Source: Pyxidicoccus fallax (lineage in GTDB: Bacteria > Myxococcota > Myxococcia > Myxococcales > Myxococcaceae). Taken from it: a stretch of DNA of 64,000 nucleotides. The notes below the pieces were generated by a model, which saw only the letters and a list, made by a program, of their open reading frames with translations, had not been told where the DNA came from and did not search any database. Position numbers and translations under genes: made by a program. Shown here piece after piece: positions 11,791-20,833 of the stretch. The stretch spans positions 1 to 64,000 of the forward strand of contig NZ_JABBJJ010000007.1 in NCBI RefSeq assembly GCF_012933655.1. Reading direction: 5' to 3'. How positions within the stretch are numbered: position 1 is the first letter of the stretch; each line of letters starts with the position of its first letter.

Positions 11791-12942
11791 CTAGTGAAGG
11801 TTGCCGTTGGGGAAGAGCGCCACCTTGACGCAGCCGTCCTTCTTCTGGGCGAACGTGTGGTAGGCGCGCGGCGCGTCCTCGAGGGAGCACCGGTGGGTGA
11901 ACACGGTCGACGGCTTGATGCGGCCGGCGCGCACGTGCTCCAGCAGGTGCGGCATGTAGCGCTTCACGCTGGCCTGGCCGGTGCGCATCGTCTGCGCCTT
12001 GTTCATGAAGGTGCCGATGTCCACGCCGTTGAACGGCGGGCCATAGGCGCCGATGAGCGAGATGACGCCGCCCTTGCGCGTGGCGTGGATGGCGAAGTTG
12101 ATGGCCTGCGGCGAGCCGGCCTCCAGCTTCGCGTACACGCCGAGCGCGCGGTGCACCGGCGAGCCCGAGGCCTCGCAACCCACCGCCTCGATGGTGGCGT
12201 CGGCGCCGCGGCCTTCCGTCATCCCCTTCACGATGGTGACGAGGTCGTGCTCCTTGAAGTTGATGGTCTCCACGCCCAGCCAGTCGCGCGCGAACTGCAG
12301 GCGGTAGTTCTCCAGGTCCACGGCGATGACGCGGCCGGCGCCCATGGCCCAGGCGGACCACATGGCGAACAGGCCCACCGGGCCAGCGCCGAGCACGAGC
12401 ACCGTCTCGCCGCCCCGGAGGTCGCACATCTCCGCGCCCTGGTAGCCGGTGGAGAAGGCGTCGGTGATGGGCAGCGCGTCGAGGTCGTCGACGTCCTCGG
12501 GAATCTTCTCGGCGTCCACGCCGATGAAGGGCACGCGCACGTACTCGGCCTGGCCGCCGTCATACCCGCCCATGGTGTGCGAGTAGCCGTAGATGCCCGT
12601 GCCGGCGTCCGTCGCGGGGTTGGTGTTCTCGCAGCACGCGGAGAGGCCGCGCGTGCAGTAGTAACAGCCGCCGCAGAAAATCTGGAACGGCAGCATCACC
12701 CGGTCGCCCGGCTTGATGCCCTGCGCGTTGGGGCCAACCTCCTCGACGATGCCGGTGAACTCGTGACCGAAGGTGAACCCGATGCGGGTGTCCGGGACGA
12801 GTCCGTGGAGCAGGTGGAGGTCGGAGCCGCAGATGGCGGCGCTCGTCACGCGAACGATGCCGTCCTGAGGATGCTCGATTCTCGGCTCGGGCTTGTTCCG
12901 TACGGCGACGCGGTACGGTCCTTCGTAGGTCAGAGCTCTCAT
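11791..12942 (-). CDS. Zinc-dependent alcohol dehydrogenase
   Basis: A 383-residue medium-chain dehydrogenase. Catalytic zinc ligands include Cys38 in AAICGSDLHL and the His-Glu of FGHEFTG. The structural zinc loop has the Cys cluster FCGGCYYCTRGLSACC, and the nucleotide-binding loop is VLGAGPVGLFA. The YGYSHTMGGYDGGQAEYVRVP and DALPITDAFSTGYQGAE segments are those of the glutathione-independent formaldehyde dehydrogenase-like branch, which act on alcohols or aldehydes with NAD. The start is placed at MRALTYEG as in the family; a longer frame adds 12 non-conserved residues. It is followed by a membrane-segment protein 13 nt downstream. The substrate is unknown. Confidence 0.88.
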   Translation of the reverse strand: MRALTYEGPYRVAVRNKPEPRIEHPQDGIVRVTSAAICGSDLHLLHGLVPDTRIGFTFGHEFTGIVEEVGPNAQGIKPGDRVMLPFQIFCGGCYYCTRGLSACCENTNPATDAGTGIYGYSHTMGGYDGGQAEYVRVPFIGVDAEKIPEDVDDLDALPITDAFSTGYQGAEMCDLRGGETVLVLGAGPVGLFAMWSAWAMGAGRVIAVDLENYRLQFARDWLGVETINFKEHDLVTIVKGMTEGRGADATIEAVGCEASGSPVHRALGVYAKLEAGSPQAINFAIHATRKGGVISLIGAYGPPFNGVDIGTFMNKAQTMRTGQASVKRYMPHLLEHVRAGRIKPSTVFTHRCSLEDAPRAYHTFAQKKDGCVKVALFPNGNLH

Positions 12943-13068
12943 GCCCGATAGCGTTTGAGCGCTCTGCCGCATTGCCAACTGGACAACGGACGCGCCCAGT
13001 GAAACGTCCGCCCGGCGGCTCGTCCTCCGACAGGTCCGGGACGGAGCGACTTGGCAGGCAGGCGTGCC

Positions 13069-13803
13069 CTACTCCGCTCCGCTCCCCACCGCCTCCCACG
13101 CCTCCAGCCGCCGGTCCAGCGCGGTGAGCGCCCACAGGTCCGCCGGGTTGTCGGGACGCACGGCCGCCAGGTCCCGCTGGAGCGGTCCACGGGCCGCGAC
13201 GACGCCCCACTCGGACAGCACGCGCAGGGCCATCAGCGACGGCTTGCGCGTCACCAGCGCGAGCAGCGCCTCCACCACGCGTGGGCTGCGCTCCGCCGCC
13301 AGCCGCTGCACGGCCTCGTGACGCTCCTCGTTCGTGGAGTCCGGGTCCTCCAGCGTCCCCGTGAGCGCGTGGAAGCGCGCGTCTTCCAGCAGCGGGCGCG
13401 GGCCCGCGCCTTCCCAGTGCTCCACGGTGACGCTCGTCCGGCCGAAGGACACGCACTCGCGCCGCACGCCGTCGTCCCCGAACAGGTCCAGGATGCGCTC
13501 CTGGGAGGGTGTGCCGCCTTCGAGCATCCGCCCCGCCCGCTCGGACAATTCCGGCGACGCACCGAGCAGGTGAACCCGCAGCACCGTCGCTTCCGCTCCC
13601 GCCGACTGCTCGGAGGGGACGCGGCCCCACTTGAGGAACACCTCGGCCAGGCCGCGCTCGTGGACGTACCAGCGGTACTCCAGCCACACGGCGCTCGGGC
13701 GGAGCGCGAAGCGTGCGTCGTGGGGCTCGGTGAGCCGGGGCGCGCCCTCCGCCATGCCGGCGAAGCAGCGCTCCAGCAGGGACTGGGCGTCGGAGAGCTT
13801 CAT
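13069..13803 (-). CDS. Hypothetical protein, HEAT-like C-terminal half
   Basis: A 244-residue protein with no family I can name. There is no signal peptide or membrane helix. The first 100 residues mix strands and helices (ALRPSAVWLEYRWYVHERGLAEVF). The second half, from about residue 145, has regular amphipathic helices (ERHEAVQRLAAERSPRVVEALLALV) like short HEAT-type repeats. It is divergent from the NADAR gene with a 91-nt gap and may read into the alcohol dehydrogenase 126 nt downstream. Length and codon use fit a real gene. Confidence 0.65.
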   Translation of the reverse strand: MKLSDAQSLLERCFAGMAEGAPRLTEPHDARFALRPSAVWLEYRWYVHERGLAEVFLKWGRVPSEQSAGAEATVLRVHLLGASPELSERAGRMLEGGTPSQERILDLFGDDGVRRECVSFGRTSVTVEHWEGAGPRPLLEDARFHALTGTLEDPDSTNEERHEAVQRLAAERSPRVVEALLALVTRKPSLMALRVLSEWGVVAARGPLQRDLAAVRPDNPADLWALTALDRRLEAWEAVGSGAE

Positions 13804-13894
13804 GGGGAACCGATGCCCATCCTACCGCCCACGTGTCAGGCTCGCGCGGGCCGAACGTTGGTGTAATCTGCACACGAAGCGGGAGGCATGGCAC

Positions 13895-14416
13895 ATGGCA
13901 GGGACGGAGCAGCGCGGGTTCACCTTCTTCTGGCGTGAGGAGTCCCCCTTTTCGCAGTGGCACCGCTCGGAGTTCGTGGTGGACGGGGTCCGCTACGTCT
14001 GCGCGGAGCAGTACATGATGGCGGGCAAGGCGCGCCTTTTCGCTGACGCGGAGGTGCTGGCCAGCATCCTGAAGTCCGCATCGCCCAAGACGCACAAGGC
14101 GCTGGGCCGCAAGGTGCGCGACTTCGACGCCGCCGTGTGGGAGCGCGAGCGGGAGCGCATCGTCTACGAGGGCAACCGCGCGAAGTTCACCCAGGACGCG
14201 GAACTCTTGAAGGCCTTGCTGGCCACCCGTGGCACGGAACTGGTGGAGGCCAGCCCGTTGGACCGCATCTGGGGCGTGGGCCTGGGCGCGGAGGACCCGC
14301 GCATCCAGGACCCGTCGAAGTGGCGGGGGCTGAACCTGCTGGGCAAGGTCCTCACGAAGCTGCGCGAGGACCTCATCGCGGAGGGCGTCACCGAGGCCCG
14401 CCCCGCCGCGCGTTAG
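13895..14416 (+). CDS. NADAR family protein (YbiA-like)
   Basis: A 173-residue single-domain NADAR protein. Motifs typical of the family are FFWREESPFSQWH, CAEQYMMAGKARLF, SPKTHKALGRKV, NRAKFTQDAELLKALL and DRIWGVGLG. Known NADAR members either act as N-glycosidases on riboflavin intermediates (YbiA/RibX) or remove ADP-ribose from guanine bases placed by DarT2-type toxins; I cannot tell which applies here. GGGAGG at 13881-13886 gives an 8-nt spacing to this ATG; an ATG 7 nt earlier is out of frame. No toxin gene lies beside it. It ends 6 nt from a convergent lipoprotein gene. Confidence 0.88.
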   Translation: MAGTEQRGFTFFWREESPFSQWHRSEFVVDGVRYVCAEQYMMAGKARLFADAEVLASILKSASPKTHKALGRKVRDFDAAVWERERERIVYEGNRAKFTQDAELLKALLATRGTELVEASPLDRIWGVGLGAEDPRIQDPSKWRGLNLLGKVLTKLREDLIAEGVTEARPAAR

Positions 14417-14422
14417 CGGGGT

Positions 14423-14956
14423 TCAGAACTCGTAGCGCACGGTGGGCTGTCCCGGCAGGGCCAGGTCCACCGCGCCGGTGGACTTGCCGTACTTCTCGCG
14501 GAAGCGCTCCACGATGGAGGTCAGGTCGAAGCGCGGCGTGGCCATGACCAGCGCCTTGCACATGTCCTGCTTCGCGTCGTGCGTGATGACCAGGTGGGCC
14601 ACGGGGGTGCCGTCCGTCCCCTGCTGGAACTCGCCGTTCCACGCCAGCCCGTAGGTGTGCTCGCGGCAGCCGCCGCCGTGCCGCACCGTCACGTCGAGCA
14701 CGTCGCGGAAGGCACGGAAGCCCTCGATGGTGAGCGGGTCTCCGGGCTGGGCGTTCGCGTCCACGGCGATGGCCTGAACGGGCGCCTTGCCCTCCTGGGA
14801 CGTCGTGTTCTTGGGGGACTCGCCGGGCGCGAACTCCGGGTTCGCCACCGGGGGCTCCGACTGAGCCACCGCGGGCTCCTCCGGCTTCTCCGGCGTGCTC
14901 GCGCACCCACCGAGCAGTCCGCACAGCACCACGCCACTCCAGATGAGCTTCCGCAT
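14423..14956 (-). CDS. Hypothetical lipoprotein
   Basis: A 177-residue protein with a lipoprotein signal (MRKLIWSGVVLCGLLGGC, Cys18). A Pro/Glu-rich, probably disordered linker follows to about residue 65. The C-terminal domain carries two cysteines (GGGCREHTYGLAW and KQDMCKALV) that could form a disulfide outside the cytoplasm, and it ends in YEF. I do not recognise the fold. A strong AAGGAGGAGG site precedes the ATG. It follows the GT4 gene on the same strand by 18 nt, so it may be co-expressed with polysaccharide synthesis. It may be anchored in the inner or outer membrane; position +2 is Ala, which favours the outer membrane. Confidence 0.7.
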   Translation of the reverse strand: MRKLIWSGVVLCGLLGGCASTPEKPEEPAVAQSEPPVANPEFAPGESPKNTTSQEGKAPVQAIAVDANAQPGDPLTIEGFRAFRDVLDVTVRHGGGCREHTYGLAWNGEFQQGTDGTPVAHLVITHDAKQDMCKALVMATPRFDLTSIVERFREKYGKSTGAVDLALPGQPTVRYEF

Positions 14957-14974
14957 TCGGTCCTCCTCCTTGGT

Positions 14975-16078
14975 TCAACGCCGGAGCGCGGCCTCGTACG
15001 CCGCCAGGGTGCGCTCCGCGGTCCGCTTCCAGGTGAACTCCGAGGCGCGGGCCTTCCCGCGCGCGGCCAGGGCCCGCCGCTCCTCCGGCGAGCGCAGCAG
15101 CCGGTCGATGGCCCGCGCCAGCCCTTCCGCGTCGTCCGGCCGCACGGCCACGGCCGCGTCGCCGCACACCTCCGGCAGCGAGCCCGCGGTGGAGACGATG
15201 GTGGGCGTGCCCAGGTGCATGGCCTCCAGCGGCGGCAGGCCGAAGCCCTCGTAGCGCGAGGGGAACACGAAGAGGGCCGCGCGGCGCATCAGCTCGTAGA
15301 ACACGGCGTCGGACTGGTAGCCGAGCGAGCGCACGTCGTGCCCCTCGGAGCGCAGCCGGAAGATGCGCTGCTCCACGCGGCCGGAGCCGAACCAGCTCTG
15401 CCCCGCCAGCACCAGCGACACCGGGCGGCCCTGGGCCCGCAGCCGCTCCATGGCGTCCAGCACCAGCTCCACGTTCTTCCGCACGTCCAGCGAGCCCGCG
15501 TAGAGCACGTACTCCTTCGGCAGGGACAGCGCGCGCAGGAAGTCCACGCTGATGGAGTCCAGCTCCGGTGCGTGGACGTGGTCCACCCCGTTGGGCACCA
15601 CCACGGTGCGGGCCTCCACCTCGGGGAAGCGGGCGAGCAGGTCATTCCGGGTGCGCTCGCTCACGCACACCACCCGGTCCGCCATGAGGAGGCTGCGCGA
15701 CAGCCACAGGCGGAACTGCCAGCGGAAGGCGCGGGACACCGTCTCCGGCATCAACAGGGGGATGAGGTCGTGCACCGTGAGCACGTAGGCCATGCCGGGC
15801 ACACGGGTGAGGGGCAGGTTGAAGTTGCCGTGCGCGTGGTACAGCGGCGCACCCAGGCGCTGGAGCACCCGGGGCAGCCCGGCGAGCGTCCACGCGGTGC
15901 GGCCGGAGTCCCCTCGGGGGTGCTCGCCGGAGGCGTGCGCGCCGAGCTTCTCCAGGCGCGTGCCCAGGGTCTCCAGGGCGGAGGCGAGGCAGCGGGTGTA
16001 AAGGCCGATGCCGGTGGTGGGCTCGTCCCAGAGCGTCGCGTCGAAGGCGATGGGGCCGGTGGACACGGAGCGCCTCAT
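14975..16078 (-). CDS. Glycosyltransferase family 4
   Basis: A 367-residue GT-B fold glycosyltransferase. The N-terminal lobe starts FDATLWDEPTTGIGLYTR, which holds the acceptor-side Gly loop. The C-terminal lobe has LYAGSLDVRKN and the donor-site E-x7-E region PSRYEGFGLPPLEAMHLG. No signal or membrane helix is present, so it is cytoplasmic or peripheral. I place the start at 16078; the open frame extends further, but an earlier ATG at 16111 would overlap the divergent gene. Its donor is likely a nucleotide sugar such as GDP-mannose or the GDP-rhamnose made by gmd/rmd 5 kb away; that link is inference. Confidence 0.85.
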   Translation of the reverse strand: MRRSVSTGPIAFDATLWDEPTTGIGLYTRCLASALETLGTRLEKLGAHASGEHPRGDSGRTAWTLAGLPRVLQRLGAPLYHAHGNFNLPLTRVPGMAYVLTVHDLIPLLMPETVSRAFRWQFRLWLSRSLLMADRVVCVSERTRNDLLARFPEVEARTVVVPNGVDHVHAPELDSISVDFLRALSLPKEYVLYAGSLDVRKNVELVLDAMERLRAQGRPVSLVLAGQSWFGSGRVEQRIFRLRSEGHDVRSLGYQSDAVFYELMRRAALFVFPSRYEGFGLPPLEAMHLGTPTIVSTAGSLPEVCGDAAVAVRPDDAEGLARAIDRLLRSPEERRALAARGKARASEFTWKRTAERTLAAYEAALRR

Positions 16079-16109
16079 AGCACGCTCGTGTGTGATAGGC
16101 AGGGCACGC

Positions 16110-18347
16110 ATGGCGATCCACCAGTTGATTCCGAGCTTTGTCCCCGGCGACGCCACCGGGCAGTCCGCGCTGCACCTGCAGCTGCTCCTGCGGCGCATGG
16201 GCCACGCGGGAGGGCTGTACGCGGACGAGGTCGGCGCGGGCCTGGAGGGTCTGGCCAGCCCCGCCTCCGCGCTGCGGCCCGAGCCCGGGGACCTGGTGCT
16301 GTACCACCACGGCATCGCCTCGCCGCTGAGCAGCCGGTTCATGCACCTGCCCTGCCGGCGCGGCGTGGTCTTCCACAACATCAGCCCCGCGCGCTTCTAC
16401 ACGGGCCTGCCGCTGGAGGACGCGCTGGTGGCGGGGCGCGCGCAGCTGGCGGCCATGGCGGACTTCGCGGACGTGGCCATCGGCGTGTCGGACTTCAACG
16501 CCGCGGAGCTGCGCGTCGCGGGCTTCCGCGACGTCCACACGGTGCCGCTCTTCATCGAGCCCGGGCGCTTCAGCCGCGCCAACGCGGACCCGAAGATGCT
16601 CCAGCGGCTGTCCGGCCCCGGGCCGGTGCTGCTGGGCGTCAGCCGGGTGATGCCGCACAAGCGCTTCGAGGACCTGCTCGCCCTGCACCGCGAGGTGGTG
16701 CGGCTGCGGCCCCAGGCGCGCCTCCTGATGGTGGGCGGGTACGAGCCGGGCAGCCGCTACTTCCGCGCGCTGAAGCGCGAGGCGAAGGGCTTGAGCGGCG
16801 TGCACTTCCTCGGGAGGCTGAGCCACGCGGAGCTGGTGGCCGCGTACCGCTCCGCGTCCGTCTTCGTGTCCATGAGCGAGCACGAGGGCTTCGGCGTCCC
16901 GCTCATCGAGGCCATGGCGGCCGAGGTGCCGGTGATGGCCTACGCGGCGGCGGCGGTGCCGGAGACGCTCGGGGGCGCGGGCGTGGCCTTCGACCAGAAG
17001 CGGTTCGCCTTCCTCGCCGAGCTGGCGGTGGACCTGAGCGAGGACCTGTCGCTGCGCGAGCCCGTCCTCGCCGGGCAGACGCGCCGGCTGGAGCACTTCT
17101 CCGCGGCCTCGGCGCAGGTCGCCCTGTCGAGCGCGCTGAAGGGCCTGCTGCCTCCGCCCGCACCGCGCCCGCGCAAGGCCCCGAAGCGCCCACGCGTGGG
17201 GCTGGTGGTGCAGCGCTACGGCGAGGTGACGGGCGGCGCGGAGAAGCTGGCCGCACAGATGGCCGAGCACCTGGCTCCGCATTGGGACATCACGGTGCTG
17301 ACGACGTGCGCGAAGAACCACCTGTCCTGGGACAACACCTTCCCGCCGGGGCCGGACGAGGTGAACGGCATCCGGGTCCTGCGCTTCCCGACGACGCGGA
17401 TGCGCAACATCCGCGGCTTCAACGGGCTGTCGCGGCAGGTGTTCGACAAGCCCAACGAGCGGCTGCGCGAGGAACAGTGGGTGGCGGAGCAGGGGCCGCT
17501 GTGTCCCGGGCTGCTGAAGCACCTGGCCACCACGCGTGATGCGTATGACGGGTACCTGTTCTTCACGTACCTCTACGCGCCCACGGTGTGGGGCCTGCCG
17601 CTGGTGGCGGACCGGGCGCTGCTGGTGCCCACCACGCACGACGAGTCCCCCATCCGCTTCGGCCTGTACGCGGACGTCTTCGAGCGTCCACGCGCGCTCT
17701 TGTGCCTCACGCCGGAGGAGCTGACCATCATCGAGAAGTACTTCCCGAACCACGCGCGCACGCGGGTGGTGGGCGTGGGCGTGGACCGGCCAGCGGCGGA
17801 CGGCGCGCGCTTCCGGGAGAAGCACGGCATCCGCAAGCACTACCTGCTCTACGTGGGACGGCAGGAGCCGGGCAAGGGCGTGGGCGAGTTGCTGGAGTAC
17901 CACCAGGCGCTGAAGGAGCGGTTCGCGGACGCGCCGGACCTGGTGCTGGCGGGTGACAGCAACATGGACCTGTCCGGCGAGGGCGTGCACTACCTGGGCC
18001 GCATCGACGAGCAGGACAAGCACGACGCATTGGCTGGAGCGCTGGCGGTGGTGGTGCCCTCCCGGTACGAGAGCCTCTCGCTGTTGACGCTGGAGGCCTT
18101 CGCGCAGGGGACGCCGGTGCTGGTGAACGGCCGCTCGGACGTGCTGGTGGGCCAGGTGGAGCGCAGCGGAGCGGGCCGGACGTATACGGACCTGGACTCG
18201 TTCATCCAGGGCCTGCGCGAGGTGGGTGACGAGCGAGCGCCCATGGGGAAGAAGGGCCTGGAGTACGTGAAGAAGCAGGGCTGGCCGCAGGTGGTGGCGG
18301 CCTACCGCGAAGAGATGGAACGCATCCTCGAGGAGAATCGCCAATGA
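16110..18347 (+). CDS. Tandem glycosyltransferase (two GT4 domains)
   Basis: This 745-residue protein holds two complete GT-B glycosyltransferases. Domain 1 (about 1-355) starts HQLIPSFVPGDATGQSALHL and contains GVSRVMPHKRFEDLL and SEHEGFGVPLIEAMA. A short Pro/Arg/Lys linker follows. Domain 2 (about 368-745) starts GLVVQRYGEVTGGAEKLAAQ and contains LYVGRQEPGKGVGELL and PSRYESLSLLTLEAFAQG. Each has its own Glu-x7-Glu donor motif, so both look active. Such tandem enzymes usually add two successive sugars, or alternate to build a polymer. It overlaps the next gene by four bases (ATGA). It is divergent from the GT4 gene with a 31-nt gap. Confidence 0.88.
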   Translation: MAIHQLIPSFVPGDATGQSALHLQLLLRRMGHAGGLYADEVGAGLEGLASPASALRPEPGDLVLYHHGIASPLSSRFMHLPCRRGVVFHNISPARFYTGLPLEDALVAGRAQLAAMADFADVAIGVSDFNAAELRVAGFRDVHTVPLFIEPGRFSRANADPKMLQRLSGPGPVLLGVSRVMPHKRFEDLLALHREVVRLRPQARLLMVGGYEPGSRYFRALKREAKGLSGVHFLGRLSHAELVAAYRSASVFVSMSEHEGFGVPLIEAMAAEVPVMAYAAAAVPETLGGAGVAFDQKRFAFLAELAVDLSEDLSLREPVLAGQTRRLEHFSAASAQVALSSALKGLLPPPAPRPRKAPKRPRVGLVVQRYGEVTGGAEKLAAQMAEHLAPHWDITVLTTCAKNHLSWDNTFPPGPDEVNGIRVLRFPTTRMRNIRGFNGLSRQVFDKPNERLREEQWVAEQGPLCPGLLKHLATTRDAYDGYLFFTYLYAPTVWGLPLVADRALLVPTTHDESPIRFGLYADVFERPRALLCLTPEELTIIEKYFPNHARTRVVGVGVDRPAADGARFREKHGIRKHYLLYVGRQEPGKGVGELLEYHQALKERFADAPDLVLAGDSNMDLSGEGVHYLGRIDEQDKHDALAGALAVVVPSRYESLSLLTLEAFAQGTPVLVNGRSDVLVGQVERSGAGRTYTDLDSFIQGLREVGDERAPMGKKGLEYVKKQGWPQVVAAYREEMERILEENRQ

Positions 18348-19333
18348 AGCTGCTGGGACGGGACATCCCCGCGCGGGAGTTGATTGCGCGCATCGAGGAG
18401 CGCCTGCGCCTGCGCGGCCTCCCCACGTCGGAGCCGGTGGAGGTACCCGCCGAGGGCGTGGAGCCGCGGGTGGAGCCGCTCACCTTCAACCTGCACGCGC
18501 TGGAGGAGAACGCGGACGCCACGCGGGCGCTGCCGCTGCACACGCACCGGGGCGGCGCGGGGCAGCTCGTGCTGGTGGCGAAGTGGGCCTTCCGCAAGTC
18601 GTGCCAGGTGTTCATCAACGAGGCGCTCGGCCGGCAGCGCGTGTTCAACGGGCACGTGCGCGACTCGTACGCCCAGCTCTCCGCCGAGGTGATTCGCCTG
18701 CGGCGCGAGGTGGAGCAACTGCGCGCCCGCGCCGGTGGCAAGCCGGTCCCGGCGGCGGCGGATGGCGAGCTGAAGCGTGTCGATGAGGCGGCGGCGCGCC
18801 AGGGCGGAACCGAGCAGCGGGTGTCCTCGCCGGACGTGCCGGCGAAGGCGGCCGGCTCGACGAAGCCCGACGCCGCGGCGGAGGTGCGCCCCGCCGAGTC
18901 AGCACCGCGAGCGAAGCAGGCCACGTCGCGGGTGCCCTCGACCAAAGAACAGGCGCGACGGCCGCGAGAGTCTGCTCCGGCCGCGAAGCCTCCTCCCACC
19001 TCCGAGGTTGCACCACGGACCAGCACCGCTCAGGGCCCGGAGCGCTCCGGCGGGCGGGCCTCCAAGAAGCCGTCCTCGCCAGGGAAGACCGCGCGTCGCG
19101 CGAAGCAGGGCGCGGCGGGCCAGAATGCCTCCGAGGCGAAGTCCACGACGAGCTCGGAGCCCGTGCTCCCGCGGCCTCGTCACGCCAGGGGCGGAGCGGG
19201 TGAGCCCACCCACTCGCAGGCGAAGACGCCACGGGTCCGCCCCGAAACCGAGGGCGCCGCTTCACGCACGACGGGGAACACCGGTCCGCGCTCTCGCAAG
19301 CCCGACTCACGGCCTCGCGGCCGCCGGAAGTAA
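18344..19333 (+). CDS. Putative polysaccharide-associated protein with long disordered tail
   Basis: The 329-residue protein has a structured first 130 residues and a tail of about 200 residues made almost only of Lys, Arg, Pro, Ala, Ser, Thr and Glu. The N-terminal part (KWAFRKSCQVFINEALGRQRVFN, then LSAEVIRLRREVEQLRAR) resembles the amphipathic segment plus coiled coil at the front of many polysaccharide methyltransferases and glycosyltransferases, but here no catalytic domain follows. Its start codon overlaps the stop of the tandem glycosyltransferase, so production is coupled. I infer a scaffold or membrane-docking partner for that enzyme. The basic tail could bind polyanion or nucleic acid. 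This is unproven. Confidence 0.6.
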   Translation: MKLLGRDIPARELIARIEERLRLRGLPTSEPVEVPAEGVEPRVEPLTFNLHALEENADATRALPLHTHRGGAGQLVLVAKWAFRKSCQVFINEALGRQRVFNGHVRDSYAQLSAEVIRLRREVEQLRARAGGKPVPAAADGELKRVDEAAARQGGTEQRVSSPDVPAKAAGSTKPDAAAEVRPAESAPRAKQATSRVPSTKEQARRPRESAPAAKPPPTSEVAPRTSTAQGPERSGGRASKKPSSPGKTARRAKQGAAGQNASEAKSTTSSEPVLPRPRHARGGAGEPTHSQAKTPRVRPETEGAASRTTGNTGPRSRKPDSRPRGRRK

Positions 19334-19548
19334 TCGGCCCCCTCCCCTCGTTGCCCGGAGCCAGCGGGCGGGAGCGGATCCACGAGGAGAAGCGGTCCTG
19401 ACGCGCGTCCCTGTCCGTGGGACCGCGCACGGCCCTCGCCAGCGACTGGCGGCCGGGAGCACGTCGGACACGTCCTGGGGCAGCCTCCTCCCCCGGCAGC
19501 CATGTCGCCAGCGCATCCTCGCGCACCTCCGTGCATCGGAGGTGTGGC

Positions 19549-19953
<405 letters not shown>

Positions 19954-19984
19954 CGCCCCGGCGGCCCCGTGCCAAACCGGGCGC

Positions 19985-20833
19985 GTGGAAGCACCCTTCA
20001 TCAGCATCGTCATCCCGGCCTACAACGAAGGCCAGCGTCTGCCTCGCTTCGTGACGGAGCTGACGCGCGTCTTCCTGGAGCGCCCCGCCCCACCGACGGA
20101 GTTCATCGTCGTGGATGACGGCAGCCTCCCCGAGCACGCCACCCTCCAGCAGGCCTGCGTGGAGGAAGCCCAGGCCCGTCTCACCGCCCAGCGCTCGCCG
20201 CACCGCTTCAGCTATGTGGCCGCGCCACACAACCAGGGCAAGGGCTCGGCCATCCGCCTGGGCTGGCGCGTCGCGTCCCCCACCGCCGCCTGGTTCGCCT
20301 TCGTGGACGCCGACGGCGCCATCTCCGCCGAGGAGCTCCACCGGCTCGTGGAGCTGACCACCACCGACACCGGCCGCGACCATGACGTCATCGCCGGCTC
20401 GCGCATCCTCATGGCCGGCCGCCGCGTGGTGCGCAACCTCCACCGCCACCTGCAGGGCCGCGTCTTCGCCACGCTGACGGACTCGAACTTCCAGCTGCGC
20501 TTCTACGACACGCAGTGCGGTGTGAAGCTCGTCCGCGCCGCCATGCTGCGCCCGCTGCTGGACGTGCTCCAGGAGGAGCGCTGGCTGCTCGACGTGGAGA
20601 TGCTCGTGCTTCTCAAGCGCCAGGGCGCCCGCGCCATCGAGGTCCCCATCGACTGGGAGGACTTCGGCGGCTCCAAGGTCGTCCCCGGCCTGGACGGGCT
20701 GCGCATGTTCTGGGGCCTGCTCCAGCTCCGGCGCCGCCTGGAGCGGCTGACGCTGCCCGCGCCCGAGTCCCGCGAGGGCGCCCCGTCCCTGCCGCCCTCC
20801 CCCGTCGGCGTCACGGGAAGCGATACACGGTGA
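19985..20833 (+). CDS. Glycosyltransferase family 2 (dolichol-phosphate-sugar synthase-like)
   Basis: A 282-residue GT-A enzyme. ISIVIPAYNEGQRLP opens the nucleotide-binding fold, FIVVDDGS and FAFVDADGAI carry the Asp residues for metal and donor, and DTQCGVKLVRA matches the acceptor-side motif of dolichyl-phosphate glucose/mannose synthases. The C-terminus lacks membrane helices, so it is soluble or peripheral. The likely product is a polyprenyl-phosphate sugar used by a membrane GT-C enzyme, and a large multi-span protein of that type is encoded convergently next door. A GTG at 19985 is taken as start because the conserved fold begins four codons later; the Shine-Dalgarno match is weak. Its 3' end overlaps the convergent gene by 23 bases. 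Confidence 0.85.
   Translation: MEAPFISIVIPAYNEGQRLPRFVTELTRVFLERPAPPTEFIVVDDGSLPEHATLQQACVEEAQARLTAQRSPHRFSYVAAPHNQGKGSAIRLGWRVASPTAAWFAFVDADGAISAEELHRLVELTTTDTGRDHDVIAGSRILMAGRRVVRNLHRHLQGRVFATLTDSNFQLRFYDTQCGVKLVRAAMLRPLLDVLQEERWLLDVEMLVLLKRQGARAIEVPIDWEDFGGSKVVPGLDGLRMFWGLLQLRRRLERLTLPAPESREGAPSLPPSPVGVTGSDTR

Noticed and set aside
16079-16111. An upstream start for the minus-strand GT4 gene at 16111 or beyond.
   Set aside because: It would overlap the divergent tandem glycosyltransferase start, and the added residues are not typical of the GT4 N-terminus.
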